From positions 124,001-188,000 of the forward strand of contig NZ_PPSW01000008.1 of the NCBI RefSeq assembly GCF_005876835.1: a stretch of 64,000 nt of DNA. Reading direction: 5' to 3'. Both the position numbers and the translations under genes were made by a program. Source of the DNA: Pseudoalteromonas phenolica (lineage in GTDB: Bacteria; Pseudomonadota; Gammaproteobacteria; Enterobacterales; Alteromonadaceae). The notes under the pieces were generated by a model. That model was not told the DNA's origin and ran no database searches. It saw nothing but the letters and a program-made list of their open reading frames with translations. This document shows, piece after piece, positions 1 through 9,822 of the stretch. How positions within the stretch are numbered: position 1 is the stretch's first letter; the number at the start of each line of letters is the position of its first letter.

Positions 1-1
1 A

Positions 2-463
2 GCTGCAGCTCCGCAGGAAGGCCCACAATTCACAATTCAGCGTATTTACACAAAAGACGTATCTTTTGAAACGCCTAACTCTCCTGCTATTTTCCAAAAA
101 GAGTGGACGCCTGAAGTTAAATTAGACATGGATACACGTTCTAACAAGTTAGACGAAGGTATCTTTGAAGTTGTACTAGCACTGACTGTAACCGCTTCTA
201 TCGGTGAAGAAACTGCATTCCTATGCGAAATTCAGCAAGCGGGTATTTTCCAAATCGCTGAACTTGAAGAGTTACAAATGGCACACATGCTAGGTGCATT
301 CTGCCCGAACATTCTTTTCCCATATGCACGTGAAGCAGTAGCAGGTTTAGTGAATAAGGGTACTTTCCCACAACTTAACCTAGCGCCTGTAAACTTTGAT
401 GCGCTATTTGCTCAGTACATGCAGCAACGTGCAGCACAAGCAGAGCAGCCAGCTGACGCATAA
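2..463 (+). CDS. secB: Protein-export chaperone SecB, 5' end missing
   Basis: SecB is the cytosolic tetrameric chaperone that keeps preproteins unfolded and delivers them to SecA. The reading frame is open from base 2, so the start lies upstream of the window; 153 residues are visible. The visible part begins [19 protein letters not shown] and continues through the conserved [20 protein letters not shown] core, the [11 protein letters not shown] motif and the [12 protein letters not shown]-terminal motif, all typical of the family. It stops four bases before gpsA, as in the secB-gpsA arrangement of many gammaproteobacteria. Identity is certain; only the N-terminal few residues are missing. 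Confidence 0.97.
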   Translation, partial: AAAPQEGPQFTIQRIYTKDVSFETPNSPAIFQKEWTPEVKLDMDTRSNKLDEGIFEVVLALTVTASIGEETAFLCEIQQAGIFQIAELEELQMAHMLGAFCPNILFPYAREAVAGLVNKGTFPQLNLAPVNFDALFAQYMQQRAAQAEQPADA

Positions 464-467
464 TTAT

Positions 468-1475
468 ATGAAAACAGAACAATCAGTTGTATCTGTACTA
501 GGGGCGGGGTCTTATGGCACCGCCCTTGCTATTAGTTTTGCCCGAAATGGACATGCAGTAACCTTATGGGGTCGAAACGCCGATGATGTTGAGACGCTAG
601 CAACTGAGCGTAAGAATCAACGTTATCTTCCCGATATTACTTTCCCTGAAACTTTAAAGCTTGAGAGTGATTTAGCAAAAGCAGTTAAGGCTAGTCAGAT
701 CATCTTAGTGGTTGTGCCAAGCCATGCTTTTGCAAAAACATTAGAGCAAATTCAGCCTAAGCTCAATGCGGGTGCTAAAGTGGTGTGGGCGACGAAAGGG
801 TTAGAACCTAATACTGGGCGCTTACTGCAAGAAGTTGCCGTTGAAAAGCTCGGAGAAGCCGTGCCTTTGGCTGTATTATCTGGCCCGACGTTTGCCAAAG
901 AAATGGCGGCAGGTTTACCTACTGCTATTTCGGTATCTGCAACTGAAACTGAGTTTGCCAGTGATTTAGCTAAATTACTGCACTGTGGTCGTTCATTTCG
1001 TGTCTACAGCAATGATGACTTCATTGGTATTCAATTAGGTGGCGCGGTAAAAAATGTTATCGCCATTGGTGCCGGTATGTCAGATGGCTTTGGCTTTGGC
1101 GCAAACACACGTACAGCATTAATTACACGTGGTCTTGCCGAGCTTTGTCGTTTAGGCTGCGCACTGGGTGCCAAATCTGAAACCTTTATGGGTATGGCAG
1201 GTTTGGGGGACTTGATCCTGACCTGTACAGATAATCAATCTCGCAACCGTCGCTTTGGTCTGGCCCTTGGAAAGGGGTTAGGTGTTGACGAAGCCATGGA
1301 GAGCATTGGTCAGGTTGTTGAAGGTTACCGTAATACCAAAGAAGTGTATTTATTGGCTCAACGCAGCGGTATTGAAATGCCAATCTGTGAGCAAATCTAC
1401 CAAGTACTTTATGAAAATAAAGATGTAAAAGAGGCAGCCATGGCGCTGTTAGGTAGAGAGCAAAAGTCTGAGTAA
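468..1475 (+). CDS. gpsA: NAD(P)+-dependent glycerol-3-phosphate dehydrogenase
   Basis: Reduces dihydroxyacetone phosphate to sn-glycerol 3-phosphate, the backbone precursor of phospholipids, in the cytosol. The 335-residue product is of normal family length. The N-terminal Rossmann motif GAGSYG is at about residues 11-16, LSGPTFAKE is mid-protein, and the catalytic lysine motif [13 protein letters not shown] is near residue 190. An upstream in-frame ATG at 396 lies inside secB; the ATG at 468, four bases after the secB stop, gives the expected N-terminus [14 protein letters not shown]. It is probably co-transcribed with secB and ends at a strong hairpin. Confidence 0.96.
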   Translation: MKTEQSVVSVLGAGSYGTALAISFARNGHAVTLWGRNADDVETLATERKNQRYLPDITFPETLKLESDLAKAVKASQIILVVVPSHAFAKTLEQIQPKLNAGAKVVWATKGLEPNTGRLLQEVAVEKLGEAVPLAVLSGPTFAKEMAAGLPTAISVSATETEFASDLAKLLHCGRSFRVYSNDDFIGIQLGGAVKNVIAIGAGMSDGFGFGANTRTALITRGLAELCRLGCALGAKSETFMGMAGLGDLILTCTDNQSRNRRFGLALGKGLGVDEAMESIGQVVEGYRNTKEVYLLAQRSGIEMPICEQIYQVLYENKDVKEAAMALLGREQKSE

Positions 1476-1494
1476 CACTCAAAGAAGTAATAAC

Positions 1495-1524
1495 AAAAAA
1501 CGGCGCTTAATTGCGCCGTTTTTT
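1495..1524. terminator. Rho-independent terminator, probably bidirectional
   Basis: Hairpin with arms CGGCGC and GCGCCG around a TTAATT loop, preceded by six A and followed by a T run. It lies between the convergent ends of gpsA and the GGDEF/EAL gene, so it can serve both strands. Confidence 0.9.
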
Positions 1525-1554
1525 ATGCGTTATCAGTTTAACGAGTTATGAAGG

Positions 1555-4500
1555 CTAGTTCAGTGTTGCGGTTTCTTCGAGCTCACTTTCTAACAACTGA
1601 GTTGCTTTATCAGCAGGAAGTGGTTTAGAAAAATAATAGCCCTGTAAAATGCCACAGCCCATAACGTTTAATAAATAAGCTTGTCTTTCATTCTCGACCC
1701 CTTCAGCGACTACATTAATGTTGAGGTATTTGGCCAAGCGAATGATGGTGGCGGTGATATTTCTATCTTGATCTGATTGCTCAATATCCATGATAAACGA
1801 GCGATCAATTTTGAGAATATCAATCGGAAAGCGTTTTAAATAGCCAAGTGATGAATGGCCAGTCCCAAAGTCATCAAGTGCAATCGTCACGCCCAGCGCT
1901 TTAAGGCGATGCATAATTTTAAGGGCTTGCTCAGGGTCGGTCATCATCGCGCTTTCAGTGATCTCAAGTTCTAGACAATGGGCTGGAATATGATGCCTTA
2001 GCAGGCATTCACGGACAGTGTCGACTAAGAAATCACTTTCAAAATGCTTAGCTGAAATATTGATCGCCACATGATTACCAGATAGCCCCATCATGCGCCA
2101 ATGACTAATTTGCTTACAAGCAACATCCAATAAGTAATTCGTCATAGGAATAATCGCGCTACATTCCTCAGCAAAAGGAATAAAATTAGCAGGGCTTTCT
2201 ATGCTGCCATCGTCCTGCTGCCACCTAACGAGTCCTTCAAACCCAACGAGTTTTCTACTTTCAGCTTGATATTTAGGCTGATAAAAAAGTTTAAACTGCT
2301 TATCGTCTATGGCCCTTAATAGGGCAGATTCTCGGGATAAGATAGTGGGGTCTAACTGATGACGCTGTTTATCAAAAAACTGGTAACTGTTATTACCTTT
2401 GTGTTTTGCATGATCTAATGCAGAGTCTGCACAGCGGATCAGATGCTCACTATCAATTGCATCGTCAGGATAGATAGCTAAACCACAAGAAGCGCTGACT
2501 GAGGTCTCTACGCCTTGATGCGTAAAGGGATGATTAATACATTTTAAAATGTCATCAGCGAGTTTTTTAGCAAAGAAAATCGTCATACCAGAGAACAGGT
2601 AAGGCGGTATCAGTACTGCAAATTCATCACTACTGACACGTGCCAGAGTAAAGCCTTTATCAAGGTGTTGGGATAAACGATTAGCGACTTCTTTTAGCAG
2701 TGCATCACCGCTTTCATGACCCATGAGGTCGTTGATTTTTCTGAAGTGATCGATATCGATCAACACCAGTAATAAGGATGGAAACGCCTTATTACAGCTC
2801 GCGATGGCTTGGTTCAGTGATTCAATAAAAAGCGTACGATTGGCAAGTCCGGTTATTGAATCTCGCGTTGATAAGTTCAGTAACGCTTTTTCATTGGCTT
2901 TACGCTCTGAAATGTTTGTCAGTACACCGAGATAAAATACCTCTGAAGGGTGATCTTCATGGGTCAACTTAGTCACTGTTACATCGAGCGCAAGTTTTTG
3001 ATGATTGGCGCCAAGCGTCCAGATTTCGCCAGTCCAATAATCGTTTAACTGGCTCTCTGCAACGATATGTTGCTCAAGTCTGCGGTCTCTGCCTTGTTCG
3101 GTATAAATTTTTGGTTTATGACCTACTAATGCATCAGCAGAGTAACCTGTAATATCACTATATGCCTGGTTCACTTTGAGTACATTAAAGTGTTCGTCGG
3201 CAAGCCAAATCGCATCTTTTGAATGGGTCATGAGCATGTCGCTGAAATGCTCAGTCAGTTTTGATTTAGAAGTACGTAGCTGCTTGTTTAGCAACCAGTA
3301 AACACAGCCAGCGCTCATGACTAGGGCTAACACCCAGTGCCACCAAACTTGCTTTGGTTTTGAGGCTGTCACCGTCAACGTTTTCGACATACTTTGACTA
3401 GACGCAACCACTTCTAATGCCGACATTTCAGTGGGAGTCAGGGTGAGCTTATTGTTTTCAAGTAATCGCCATGGTGCATCTTCAGATAAACGATAGCTTA
3501 GCTGGCAGGTTTCGCAGGTGTTAAACCATAAACTAAAACGCTTTACATCCGCTTCTATGGTAAGCGGTAATTTTGGTGAAAATGACTCAGTGATTTTATC
3601 TCGGTAATGGTAGCGTACATGCGACAGCGCAAGTGTTGGAGATTGAACATGCGCTTGCTCAGCGATAAGAGAGAAACTGTCATTCAATAGCATTAGCTTT
3701 TGTCTAAAACTCAGCACTTGGCGTTGTGCTTGAAATGGTGCGATCAAGCGTTTGGTGACGCGATTTTTATAATGCGCGATCCCTTGTTTATCAAATTGCC
3801 AAATCCCTTCTTCTGCGTGGGCTAAATATTTACCGGCAAATTGATTGCGCTGGATGAAGCCTGTTATTTGTTTATTGACCAAAGTCAGCGCAAACAAGCC
3901 CGATTCGGTACTAAGCAGGAGTGTATTATTATACTCAGTGTAGAGCACATCATGGAATGTCAGGCTTTTAAAAGGTAATGACAACTTTTGTGCAGAGCCT
4001 TGTTCAAGCAACCATAATGCATTGGTTGTCGAAGCGATAAATTGATTATCTGATAACTGTGTGATGCTATGGATACTTTCAATATCATAGCGGTGTAACA
4101 GCGTTTTACTGCCTATATCAAATTGGCTTAAACCACTGTTGTCTCTGACCCACAAATTGCCATCATGGGTGAAATAGAGCGCTTGTGTATTTTGCTTATC
4201 AATAAAAGGAGTGAAACTCCCTTTCTCCCCGCTAAAAATAAAAATTTGCTGTTCTGTTGCGACCGCCCAGCGACCACCATCAATATAACGTACAGCATTT
4301 ACAGGCTGACTTTTCGCAAATTGCTGAAAAGCCCGCATGCCTATTTGGTAAAGCTTCAACTCTTCAGAATTTTCAATGTCAGTTTGTAAGTTTAATTGAG
4401 TAGGTTGAAATTTGCGCCATTGACCCAGTTGAGAAAGCCAGATTGACTGGTTTGACACTTTTAAATCATCAATCGGTAAGTTATTAACTTGGTATTGATA

Positions 4501-5211
4501 CTGGGTCTGAGTATTTAAGTTGTAGCTGTTAATAAAACTACCTTTAAAACTCACTAGTTTAGAATCAAAAACGACGAGGTTGTCAGCTGAAAAAAGAGGC
4601 TGAGTTTGTAAAGTTTTATCAAACAGGAAAATCTCGCCAGTCAAAGATTTTAAGATGACTTTATCTTGATGCAGTAATAATGTATCAGCGTCAAATGGCA
4701 AGGTTGCGAAGTGTTGCTTGCCACTCATCATGTCCCAACGCATAAGGGCGTTGTCTTCAGAGACATAGACCACGCCTTTTGGCGAGGTCTGCCAGAGTTG
4801 CTGTTTTAAATCGATAGGCAAAACCGATAATGTCGTATTCACCAGCTGATAAAGGCGTTCATTGCTTTGAAAAATGATGCCATTGTTTGTTTGGCTGATT
4901 TTTGTGACTGGGGTTTGTAACCAGGTGCGTGTTTCACCTGTCACTGTATTGATCTTAGTTAGGCCATTTTGATGACCTACCCAAAGAAAAGGCGCTTGAC
5001 TTAAAATACTTAAAAATGGTGCTGTGAGGTCATGAGTGAGTTGCTGAGCATTAAACTCGTTATGGCCGTCGAATTTAATAAGATCATCAGCATATAAAAA
5101 CCAATGCTGATTATTGGCCTGACTTGCTATGGCTTGGGTAGTGCGCTGCGATGCAAAAACTGAGTTGCACAATATTACGAGACACAACAGCAATGAATGC
5201 CATAACTTCAT
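1555..5211 (-). CDS. Membrane-anchored sensor with PAS, GGDEF and EAL domains
   Basis: A 1218-residue c-di-GMP signalling protein. A signal peptide (MKLWHSLLLCLVILCNSVFA) is followed by about 550 residues of repeat-rich periplasmic sequence that looks like a two-component-regulator-type beta-propeller, then a beta-sandwich-like stretch, one membrane segment near residues 620-640, a PAS domain (about 660-780), GGDEF (about 800-960) and EAL (about 970-1215). The GGDEF signature reads SSDEF, so cyclase activity is doubtful. The EAL motif reads EGL, but the other phosphodiesterase residues are present (NIS, ELEITES, DDFGTG, KIDRSF, AEGVE, QGYYFSKP). It probably degrades c-di-GMP in response to a periplasmic ligand; the ligand is unknown. 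The gene stands alone, convergent with gpsA. Confidence 0.9.
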   Translation of the reverse strand: MKLWHSLLLCLVILCNSVFASQRTTQAIASQANNQHWFLYADDLIKFDGHNEFNAQQLTHDLTAPFLSILSQAPFLWVGHQNGLTKINTVTGETRTWLQTPVTKISQTNNGIIFQSNERLYQLVNTTLSVLPIDLKQQLWQTSPKGVVYVSEDNALMRWDMMSGKQHFATLPFDADTLLLHQDKVILKSLTGEIFLFDKTLQTQPLFSADNLVVFDSKLVSFKGSFINSYNLNTQTQYQYQVNNLPIDDLKVSNQSIWLSQLGQWRKFQPTQLNLQTDIENSEELKLYQIGMRAFQQFAKSQPVNAVRYIDGGRWAVATEQQIFIFSGEKGSFTPFIDKQNTQALYFTHDGNLWVRDNSGLSQFDIGSKTLLHRYDIESIHSITQLSDNQFIASTTNALWLLEQGSAQKLSLPFKSLTFHDVLYTEYNNTLLLSTESGLFALTLVNKQITGFIQRNQFAGKYLAHAEEGIWQFDKQGIAHYKNRVTKRLIAPFQAQRQVLSFRQKLMLLNDSFSLIAEQAHVQSPTLALSHVRYHYRDKITESFSPKLPLTIEADVKRFSLWFNTCETCQLSYRLSEDAPWRLLENNKLTLTPTEMSALEVVASSQSMSKTLTVTASKPKQVWWHWVLALVMSAGCVYWLLNKQLRTSKSKLTEHFSDMLMTHSKDAIWLADEHFNVLKVNQAYSDITGYSADALVGHKPKIYTEQGRDRRLEQHIVAESQLNDYWTGEIWTLGANHQKLALDVTVTKLTHEDHPSEVFYLGVLTNISERKANEKALLNLSTRDSITGLANRTLFIESLNQAIASCNKAFPSLLLVLIDIDHFRKINDLMGHESGDALLKEVANRLSQHLDKGFTLARVSSDEFAVLIPPYLFSGMTIFFAKKLADDILKCINHPFTHQGVETSVSASCGLAIYPDDAIDSEHLIRCADSALDHAKHKGNNSYQFFDKQRHQLDPTILSRESALLRAIDDKQFKLFYQPKYQAESRKLVGFEGLVRWQQDDGSIESPANFIPFAEECSAIIPMTNYLLDVACKQISHWRMMGLSGNHVAINISAKHFESDFLVDTVRECLLRHHIPAHCLELEITESAMMTDPEQALKIMHRLKALGVTIALDDFGTGHSSLGYLKRFPIDILKIDRSFIMDIEQSDQDRNITATIIRLAKYLNINVVAEGVENERQAYLLNVMGCGILQGYYFSKPLPADKATQLLESELEETATLN

Positions 5212-5299
5212 AATATTTAATATCCTCCTCAGTCCTTTTAATATTTAATATTAGTGAATTATTCATCGCTGTGCGAGTAAAATGTTAAAAAACGGCTAA

Positions 5300-5764
5300 C
5301 TATTTTGAGTTTGGAAAGCCGAGTTGACGCCATGACTCGTAAACGAATACTGATACCGCATTTGATAGGTTCATACTGCGACTGTCAGGCTTCATCGGAA
5401 TACGCACTCTTTGCTCTGCGGGCAGAGAAAAGATGATGTCTTCGGGTAACCCGCGCGTTTCAGGCCCAAACATTAAACAATCACCGGCTTGGTATTCTGG
5501 CTCATGATGATACGTGCTGCCTTTTGTGGTGCAAGCAAATACGCGTTTAGGTTGCTCAGTTTCTAAATAACTTTCAAAGGAAGGATGACGTTTTACTTCA
5601 CTGAATTCATGATAATCAAGACCTGCACGACGAATACGCTTATCATCCCACTCAAAGCCTAGTGGCTCTATTAAGTGTAATGTGTAGCCGGTATTAGCAC
5701 ATAAACGAATGATATTTCCCGTATTTGGTGGGATCTCAGGTTGGTATAAAACAATATCTAACAT
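5300..5764 (-). CDS. trmL: tRNA (cytidine/uridine-34-2'-O)-methyltransferase
   Basis: SPOUT-class methyltransferase that 2'-O-methylates the wobble base of tRNA-Leu isoacceptors. The product is 154 residues, with the N-terminus [17 protein letters not shown] and the C-terminal SAM-knot motifs [10 protein letters not shown] and [11 protein letters not shown]. An in-frame start farther upstream (5851) would add 29 unrelated residues. I chose the ATG at 5764 because it matches the family N-terminus and has AGAGGTG just upstream. It is divergent from the CDF exporter. A possible substrate, tRNA-Leu(CAA), is encoded in this same window. Confidence 0.94.
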   Translation of the reverse strand: MLDIVLYQPEIPPNTGNIIRLCANTGYTLHLIEPLGFEWDDKRIRRAGLDYHEFSEVKRHPSFESYLETEQPKRVFACTTKGSTYHHEPEYQAGDCLMFGPETRGLPEDIIFSLPAEQRVRIPMKPDSRSMNLSNAVSVFVYESWRQLGFPNSK

Positions 5765-5785
5765 AATCACCTCTAAAGTTATTGA

Positions 5786-5813
5786 GCTAAGTATACCGAA
5801 AAGTATACTGAGC
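5786..5813. promoter_or_regulatory. Inverted repeat between divergent trmL and fieF
   Basis: Eleven-base arms GCTAAGTATAC and GTATACTGAGC (one mismatch) around a six-base CGAAAA spacer, placed between two divergent genes. It could be an operator or simply overlap a promoter. No T run follows, so a terminator is unlikely. No regulator is assigned. Confidence 0.35.
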
Positions 5814-5866
5814 AATAAGTCATTTAGGTGTCTATACCTAATGAGAACCAATTAAGGAGTGAGTTT

Positions 5867-6766
5867 ATGACGCGTCAGTACGATGTGCTAGTACGTTTTT
5901 CAAGTCTATTTACTATGGTAGTCGTAAGTATCATGATAGCGGCAAAGGCTTGGGCTTGGTTAGCATCTGGTAGCGCGGCTATGCTGGGCTCGCTTACAGA
6001 CTCCTTGTTAGATATTTCGGCATCAATGATGAGCTTTTTGGTTTTAAGCTACGCGCTCAGACCTGCTGATGACGACCATCGCTTTGGGCATGGAAAAGCA
6101 GAGGCCTTGGCAGGGTTAGGTCAAGCCGCGTTTATTTCCGGTTCTGCATGCTTTTTGGCATTTCATGGTATTGAGCGTCTGATCAACCCCGTTCCTTTAC
6201 CTCACTCCATGTTGGGCGTTTGGGTCAGTGGTTTCGCAATACTTTGCACATTATTGGTCGTTGCGGTTCAGCAATATGTGGTGAAGCATACTGAGTCTAT
6301 CGCTGTAAAAGCAGATTCACTGCACTACAAAGGAGACCTACTGCTCAATGCTGCTGTGCTAGTAGGTATTTACTTAGCATCAATAGGTTATTTATTTGCA
6401 GATTCCGTGTTTGCCATTGGGGTGGCGTTCTATCTGTTATTTAACTGCTGGGAAATAGCCAAAGAAAGTGCCAATCATCTAATGGATAAAGAAATCTCAG
6501 ACGAAGAAAAAGTTCGTCTGATTTCTATTATTTCAAAGCATCCTGATGTACAAGGGGTGCATGATTTAAGAACGCGGCAAAGTGGCAAACAAAAATTTGT
6601 GCAATTTCATATTGAACTCGACAAGCAGCTAAGCTTACAGCAAGCACATGCGATTTCAGCTGAAGTTTGCGAAAAAATTCGCGCGGTATTTGGCGAGCAC
6701 ATCGATATTATGGTGCATCAAGATCCGGTTGCCTTAAATGAGCGGTGTGAATCACAAAACCCATAA
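5867..6766 (+). CDS. fieF: Cation diffusion facilitator, FieF-type metal exporter
   Basis: Inner-membrane proton antiporter exporting divalent metals (iron/zinc in the FieF group). The 299 residues contain about six membrane segments. The transport-site residues are visible: DSLLDI in helix 2 and DSLHYKGD in helix 5, together with the cytosolic-face motif DDHRFGHGKAEALAG. The C-terminal domain carries HDLRTRQSGKQKFVQFH. The ATG at 5867 has AAGGAG 7 bases upstream; a GTG at 5828 is in frame but gives a non-homologous extension. Its last 49 bases overlap the convergent hydrolase gene. Metal specificity cannot be read from the sequence alone. Confidence 0.9.
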   Translation: MTRQYDVLVRFSSLFTMVVVSIMIAAKAWAWLASGSAAMLGSLTDSLLDISASMMSFLVLSYALRPADDDHRFGHGKAEALAGLGQAAFISGSACFLAFHGIERLINPVPLPHSMLGVWVSGFAILCTLLVVAVQQYVVKHTESIAVKADSLHYKGDLLLNAAVLVGIYLASIGYLFADSVFAIGVAFYLLFNCWEIAKESANHLMDKEISDEEKVRLISIISKHPDVQGVHDLRTRQSGKQKFVQFHIELDKQLSLQQAHAISAEVCEKIRAVFGEHIDIMVHQDPVALNERCESQNP

Positions 6767-7683
6767 AACTGCTGCATCAGTGGGTGACGAATAGAATCAA
6801 TTTCATTTAGCAGCTCGTGTTTCGCCATTGGAAATTCAGAAATACCGATGTTTTTTTGTTGTTGCGCCCACTTTTTTGTTGCTAGGTTATCAACAATACT
6901 GTCTTGCTCTGCAAGTGCAATATGGATTGGTACTGGGTTTAAAAGTTCAGGCAATAAAAAAGTCCAATTGAGTGCCGCTTGTAACCACGCAAAGCTTACT
7001 CCGCCTAATTGAAGATGGGCTTGATGTGCATATAACGCTCTAAAATGCGTATATCTTTCAGCGCTATTGGTTAACTCGTTTTCAGAGAAGGGCTTTTCTG
7101 CATAACTTGCTTGACCAAACGCATAACGCTGTGAAAAACCTAGACGGCATGCTGAGCGCGCTACCCAAAGAGCCACTTTACTTGGAAAAGGAGCGGTATT
7201 AATGCCAAGCATAGGCGCACAAATAAAGGCACCTTGTGCGTTCACCGGATATCTCGCCATATAATCACAGCAAATCGCACCGCCCATAGAGTGCGCTAAT
7301 AAAAAGTAATCGCAGTTAATTTGAGGTTTTACGATGCTTTCAATGAAAAGGTGTAAGTCGTCAGCAAAGTCTTCAAATTGCTCAATATATCCTAGCTGTT
7401 GATCGGCTGTGAGACGCGCAGATTGCCCTTGGCCAATATGGTCACAGCAGTACACGGCAATATTGTTCTGATTGAGCTCCCAGATTAACTCTCTATATTT
7501 ATGACTAGCTTCAATGCGCCCAGAAATCAGCACCACCGCATAATCGATGTGTTCAGGCTGATGAATGGTGTAAAACAAATTGCCATTTTTACCGGCAAAT
7601 TGGCTATGTGTACCCGACTGCCAATGCTGCTCTATGGTATTGATATTGTCGTTAAGTTGATCTGAATAGCTGTAAAACGTCAT
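6718..7683 (-). CDS. Alpha/beta hydrolase, lysophospholipase (PldB) type
   Basis: A 321-residue serine hydrolase of the monoglyceride lipase/lysophospholipase L2 group. The nucleophile elbow is AHSMGGA near residue 135; the acid is probably the D of EQDSIVDN and the histidine that of AKHEL near the C-terminus. No signal peptide is seen, so it probably acts at the inner face of the membrane. Its ATG overlaps the cpxA stop as ATGA, so it is translationally coupled to the Cpx pair and probably belongs to the envelope-stress operon. Its 3' end overlaps fieF by 49 bases in convergent orientation. Substrate is inferred from family only. Confidence 0.85.
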   Translation of the reverse strand: MTFYSYSDQLNDNINTIEQHWQSGTHSQFAGKNGNLFYTIHQPEHIDYAVVLISGRIEASHKYRELIWELNQNNIAVYCCDHIGQGQSARLTADQQLGYIEQFEDFADDLHLFIESIVKPQINCDYFLLAHSMGGAICCDYMARYPVNAQGAFICAPMLGINTAPFPSKVALWVARSACRLGFSQRYAFGQASYAEKPFSENELTNSAERYTHFRALYAHQAHLQLGGVSFAWLQAALNWTFLLPELLNPVPIHIALAEQDSIVDNLATKKWAQQQKNIGISEFPMAKHELLNEIDSIRHPLMQQFYGFCDSHRSFKATGS

Positions 7684-9077
7684 AGTGGTAATGTAATTGT
7701 GACCGTTAACCCATGTGGCTGGTGGTTAGCAAAGTGAATATCACCTTGGTGGGTGAACAGTGCCCGCTTAGCAATGGCTAAACCTAAACCAATCCCACCA
7801 GATTGTCGAGCTCGAGCACTATCGGTGCGGTAAAACGCATTACCAAGTTCAGTCAATGCCGCATCATCAACACCTTGACCGTCATCCTTAATGCGAATGA
7901 TCAGATTATCTGCTTGCTGCTTGATGTCGAATTCAATAGAAGAGTCGGCATATTTGATGGCGTTTCTGGTGATATTTTCAATTGCAGATGTCAACAAGGC
8001 AGCATCACAATTTAGTTCTAGATTGGGGATTGCATTGTTCGACAGAGTCTTATTGTGTTGGTGCGCTTCAAATTTGGCATTTTGAAGTAATTCTTGTAGC
8101 AAGCTAGAGAGTGGGATTGGCTCAATGTTAAGTTGATGATCAGCATATTCTAAGCGTGACAAGGTCAGTACATCAGCGAGCATTTTATCTAAACATTGAG
8201 ACTCTTTTTCTATCCGGGCTAAATAGCTGTGTGTGGCGTCATTGGCGGTATCTTGTGCCATGGCATTGGCCAGGTTTAAGCGCGTCAGCGGCGTGCGCAA
8301 TTCATGGGAGACATCGGCCAGTAACTGTTTATGTGCTTGTATGCTGTGAGTGAGTTTATCGGCCATAAAGTTAAAGTCATGAATAAGCTGACCGACTTCA
8401 TCTTTGCGTTGGGACTCAGATGGAGCACGTACATTAAGTTCGCCTTGTGCAAGGCGTCTTGCACTTCGACTGAGCGTATTTAATGGTGTAATTAAATAAA
8501 TGGTTAAGAAGATGCTCAAAATCACAGAAGGAATAAATACTGCGAGTAATTTCATCCATGCAGGTAGCATACGGATGGAATGGAAAAGCATAGGTCTGCG
8601 CAGAGGCTTAATTTGATATAAGCGGTATGCTTCTTGGTTAAGTGATATATCAACAGGTCCGTAAGCGGCATAGCGCTCAGTTCTAATTTGGCTCGGCACG
8701 TTTTCATCGCCAAGGTCATTTAATACCGATAAATTTAAATTACGGTCGTTATTTCCGGTCGCAATGGTTTTATCGATATTGTCATGGACCAATAAAATCA
8801 TACTGTGGCGAGATAAACGCGGGTGGTCTACGGCTTGTTGTAACGTTTTATTATGACCTTCAACCAGCCTGACAATATTACGCTTCAAATGATTAAGGCT
8901 GTCTAACTGTCTGTCATGAAGCGGGTCATTATCTAACAGCTCGCCTTGCAGGCGGGTGAATAAAACCAATAATAAAAAGATACAAACTATGGTCAGCCAA
9001 AATCCAGCGAATGCTTTATAGAATAGCCGACTACTAAGCGCTTGTTTAAAGTTATTTTTACTGAGCCAAAAAGACAT
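7680..9077 (-). CDS. cpxA: Envelope-stress sensor histidine kinase CpxA
   Basis: Inner-membrane kinase/phosphatase that senses envelope protein misfolding and phosphorylates CpxR. It has two membrane segments (about residues 18-40 and 165-190) flanking a short periplasmic loop that ends YGPVDIS...YRLYQIKP as in CpxA. HAMP, the H-box DVSHELRTPLTRL, the N-box ITRNAIKYA, G1 DDGQGVDD, the F-box AFYRTDSAR and G2 GGIGLGLAI follow. The start at 9077 gives MSFWLSKNNF; the first in-frame codon (9173) would run 116 bases into cpxR with no homology. cpxA overlaps the end of cpxR by 20 bases and the hydrolase start by 4. Confidence 0.92.
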   Translation of the reverse strand: MSFWLSKNNFKQALSSRLFYKAFAGFWLTIVCIFLLLVLFTRLQGELLDNDPLHDRQLDSLNHLKRNIVRLVEGHNKTLQQAVDHPRLSRHSMILLVHDNIDKTIATGNNDRNLNLSVLNDLGDENVPSQIRTERYAAYGPVDISLNQEAYRLYQIKPLRRPMLFHSIRMLPAWMKLLAVFIPSVILSIFLTIYLITPLNTLSRSARRLAQGELNVRAPSESQRKDEVGQLIHDFNFMADKLTHSIQAHKQLLADVSHELRTPLTRLNLANAMAQDTANDATHSYLARIEKESQCLDKMLADVLTLSRLEYADHQLNIEPIPLSSLLQELLQNAKFEAHQHNKTLSNNAIPNLELNCDAALLTSAIENITRNAIKYADSSIEFDIKQQADNLIIRIKDDGQGVDDAALTELGNAFYRTDSARARQSGGIGLGLAIAKRALFTHQGDIHFANHQPHGLTVTITLPL

Positions 9078-9741
9078 AACCGCTGCCTCGCATGGTCTGA
9101 ATACAATTCGCATCGCTATATTGCGCGATTTTTTTTCGTAAGTTACTGACATGCATGTCAATAGAGCGATCAAATGGTGCTAACCGACGGCCCAGCACTT
9201 CTTGGCTAATTGTTTCTTTGGTAACGACTTTACCGACTTGAGCCATAAGTAGTTGCAACACAGCAAACTCGGTGCCAGTGAGTGTCAGTTGTGCTTTGTT
9301 GACGTGCACGGTTCGCGCAGCCATGTTCAGAGCAACACGGTTGTGTTCGATGATCTCAGCGATTTCAGCTTGTTTTACAAACTCGACTCGGCGGGTAATG
9401 GCATTAATACGAGCCAATAATTCTCTGTGATTGAAAGGCTTGGAAATGTAATCATCGGCACCTAACTCAAGTCCAAATATGCGATCAAAATCATCGCCTT
9501 TGGCGGTCAACATGATCACGGGAGTCAGGTGAGTCTGGCGTAACTGCTTGAGCACTTCGAAGCCGTCGAGTTTAGGCAGCATGATATCAAGTAAAATGAC
9601 GTCGAAGTTATCTGCTTTAGCCATTGCTAAACCCGATCCTCCATCAAACGCTTGGCTGACAGTATGATTCTGACTTTGCAGGTATTCGCAAAGTAAATTA
9701 CTTAATTCAATATCGTCTTCTATTAGTAATAATTGGCTCAT
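9058..9741 (-). CDS. cpxR: Response regulator CpxR
   Basis: OmpR/PhoB-family regulator of the Cpx envelope stress response, 227 residues. The receiver domain shows the acidic pair in LLIEDDIEL, the phosphoacceptor Asp in DVILLDIMLP, the switch Thr in MLTAKGDD and Lys in YISKPF. The winged-helix output domain ends SIDMHVSNLRKKI...MRGSGYVFL. It is the first gene of the cpxR-cpxA-hydrolase operon and diverges from a cpxP-like gene across a 160-base interval containing a CpxR box, which fits autoregulation. Confidence 0.94.
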   Translation of the reverse strand: MSQLLLIEDDIELSNLLCEYLQSQNHTVSQAFDGGSGLAMAKADNFDVILLDIMLPKLDGFEVLKQLRQTHLTPVIMLTAKGDDFDRIFGLELGADDYISKPFNHRELLARINAITRRVEFVKQAEIAEIIEHNRVALNMAARTVHVNKAQLTLTGTEFAVLQLLMAQVGKVVTKETISQEVLGRRLAPFDRSIDMHVSNLRKKIAQYSDANCIQTMRGSGYVFLAQ

Positions 9742-9806
9742 GAGGCACCTGACAGCATTGTACTTCTTAACTCTAGTGTACTGATAATCACATTGTATTG
9801 CAGAAC

Positions 9807-9822
9807 TTTACACACTCTTTAC
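9807..9822 (-). promoter_or_regulatory. CpxR binding box
   Basis: On the minus strand this reads GTAAAGAGTGTGTAAA, two GTAAA half-sites separated by six bases, matching the published CpxR consensus of two GTAAA-type repeats with a short spacer. It lies about 65 bases from cpxR and 80 from the cpxP-like gene, so it can control both divergent promoters. Confidence 0.75.

Noticed and set aside
1186-1482. Antisense ORF inside gpsA
   Set aside because: It is a shadow frame over a conserved gene, with no ribosome binding site.
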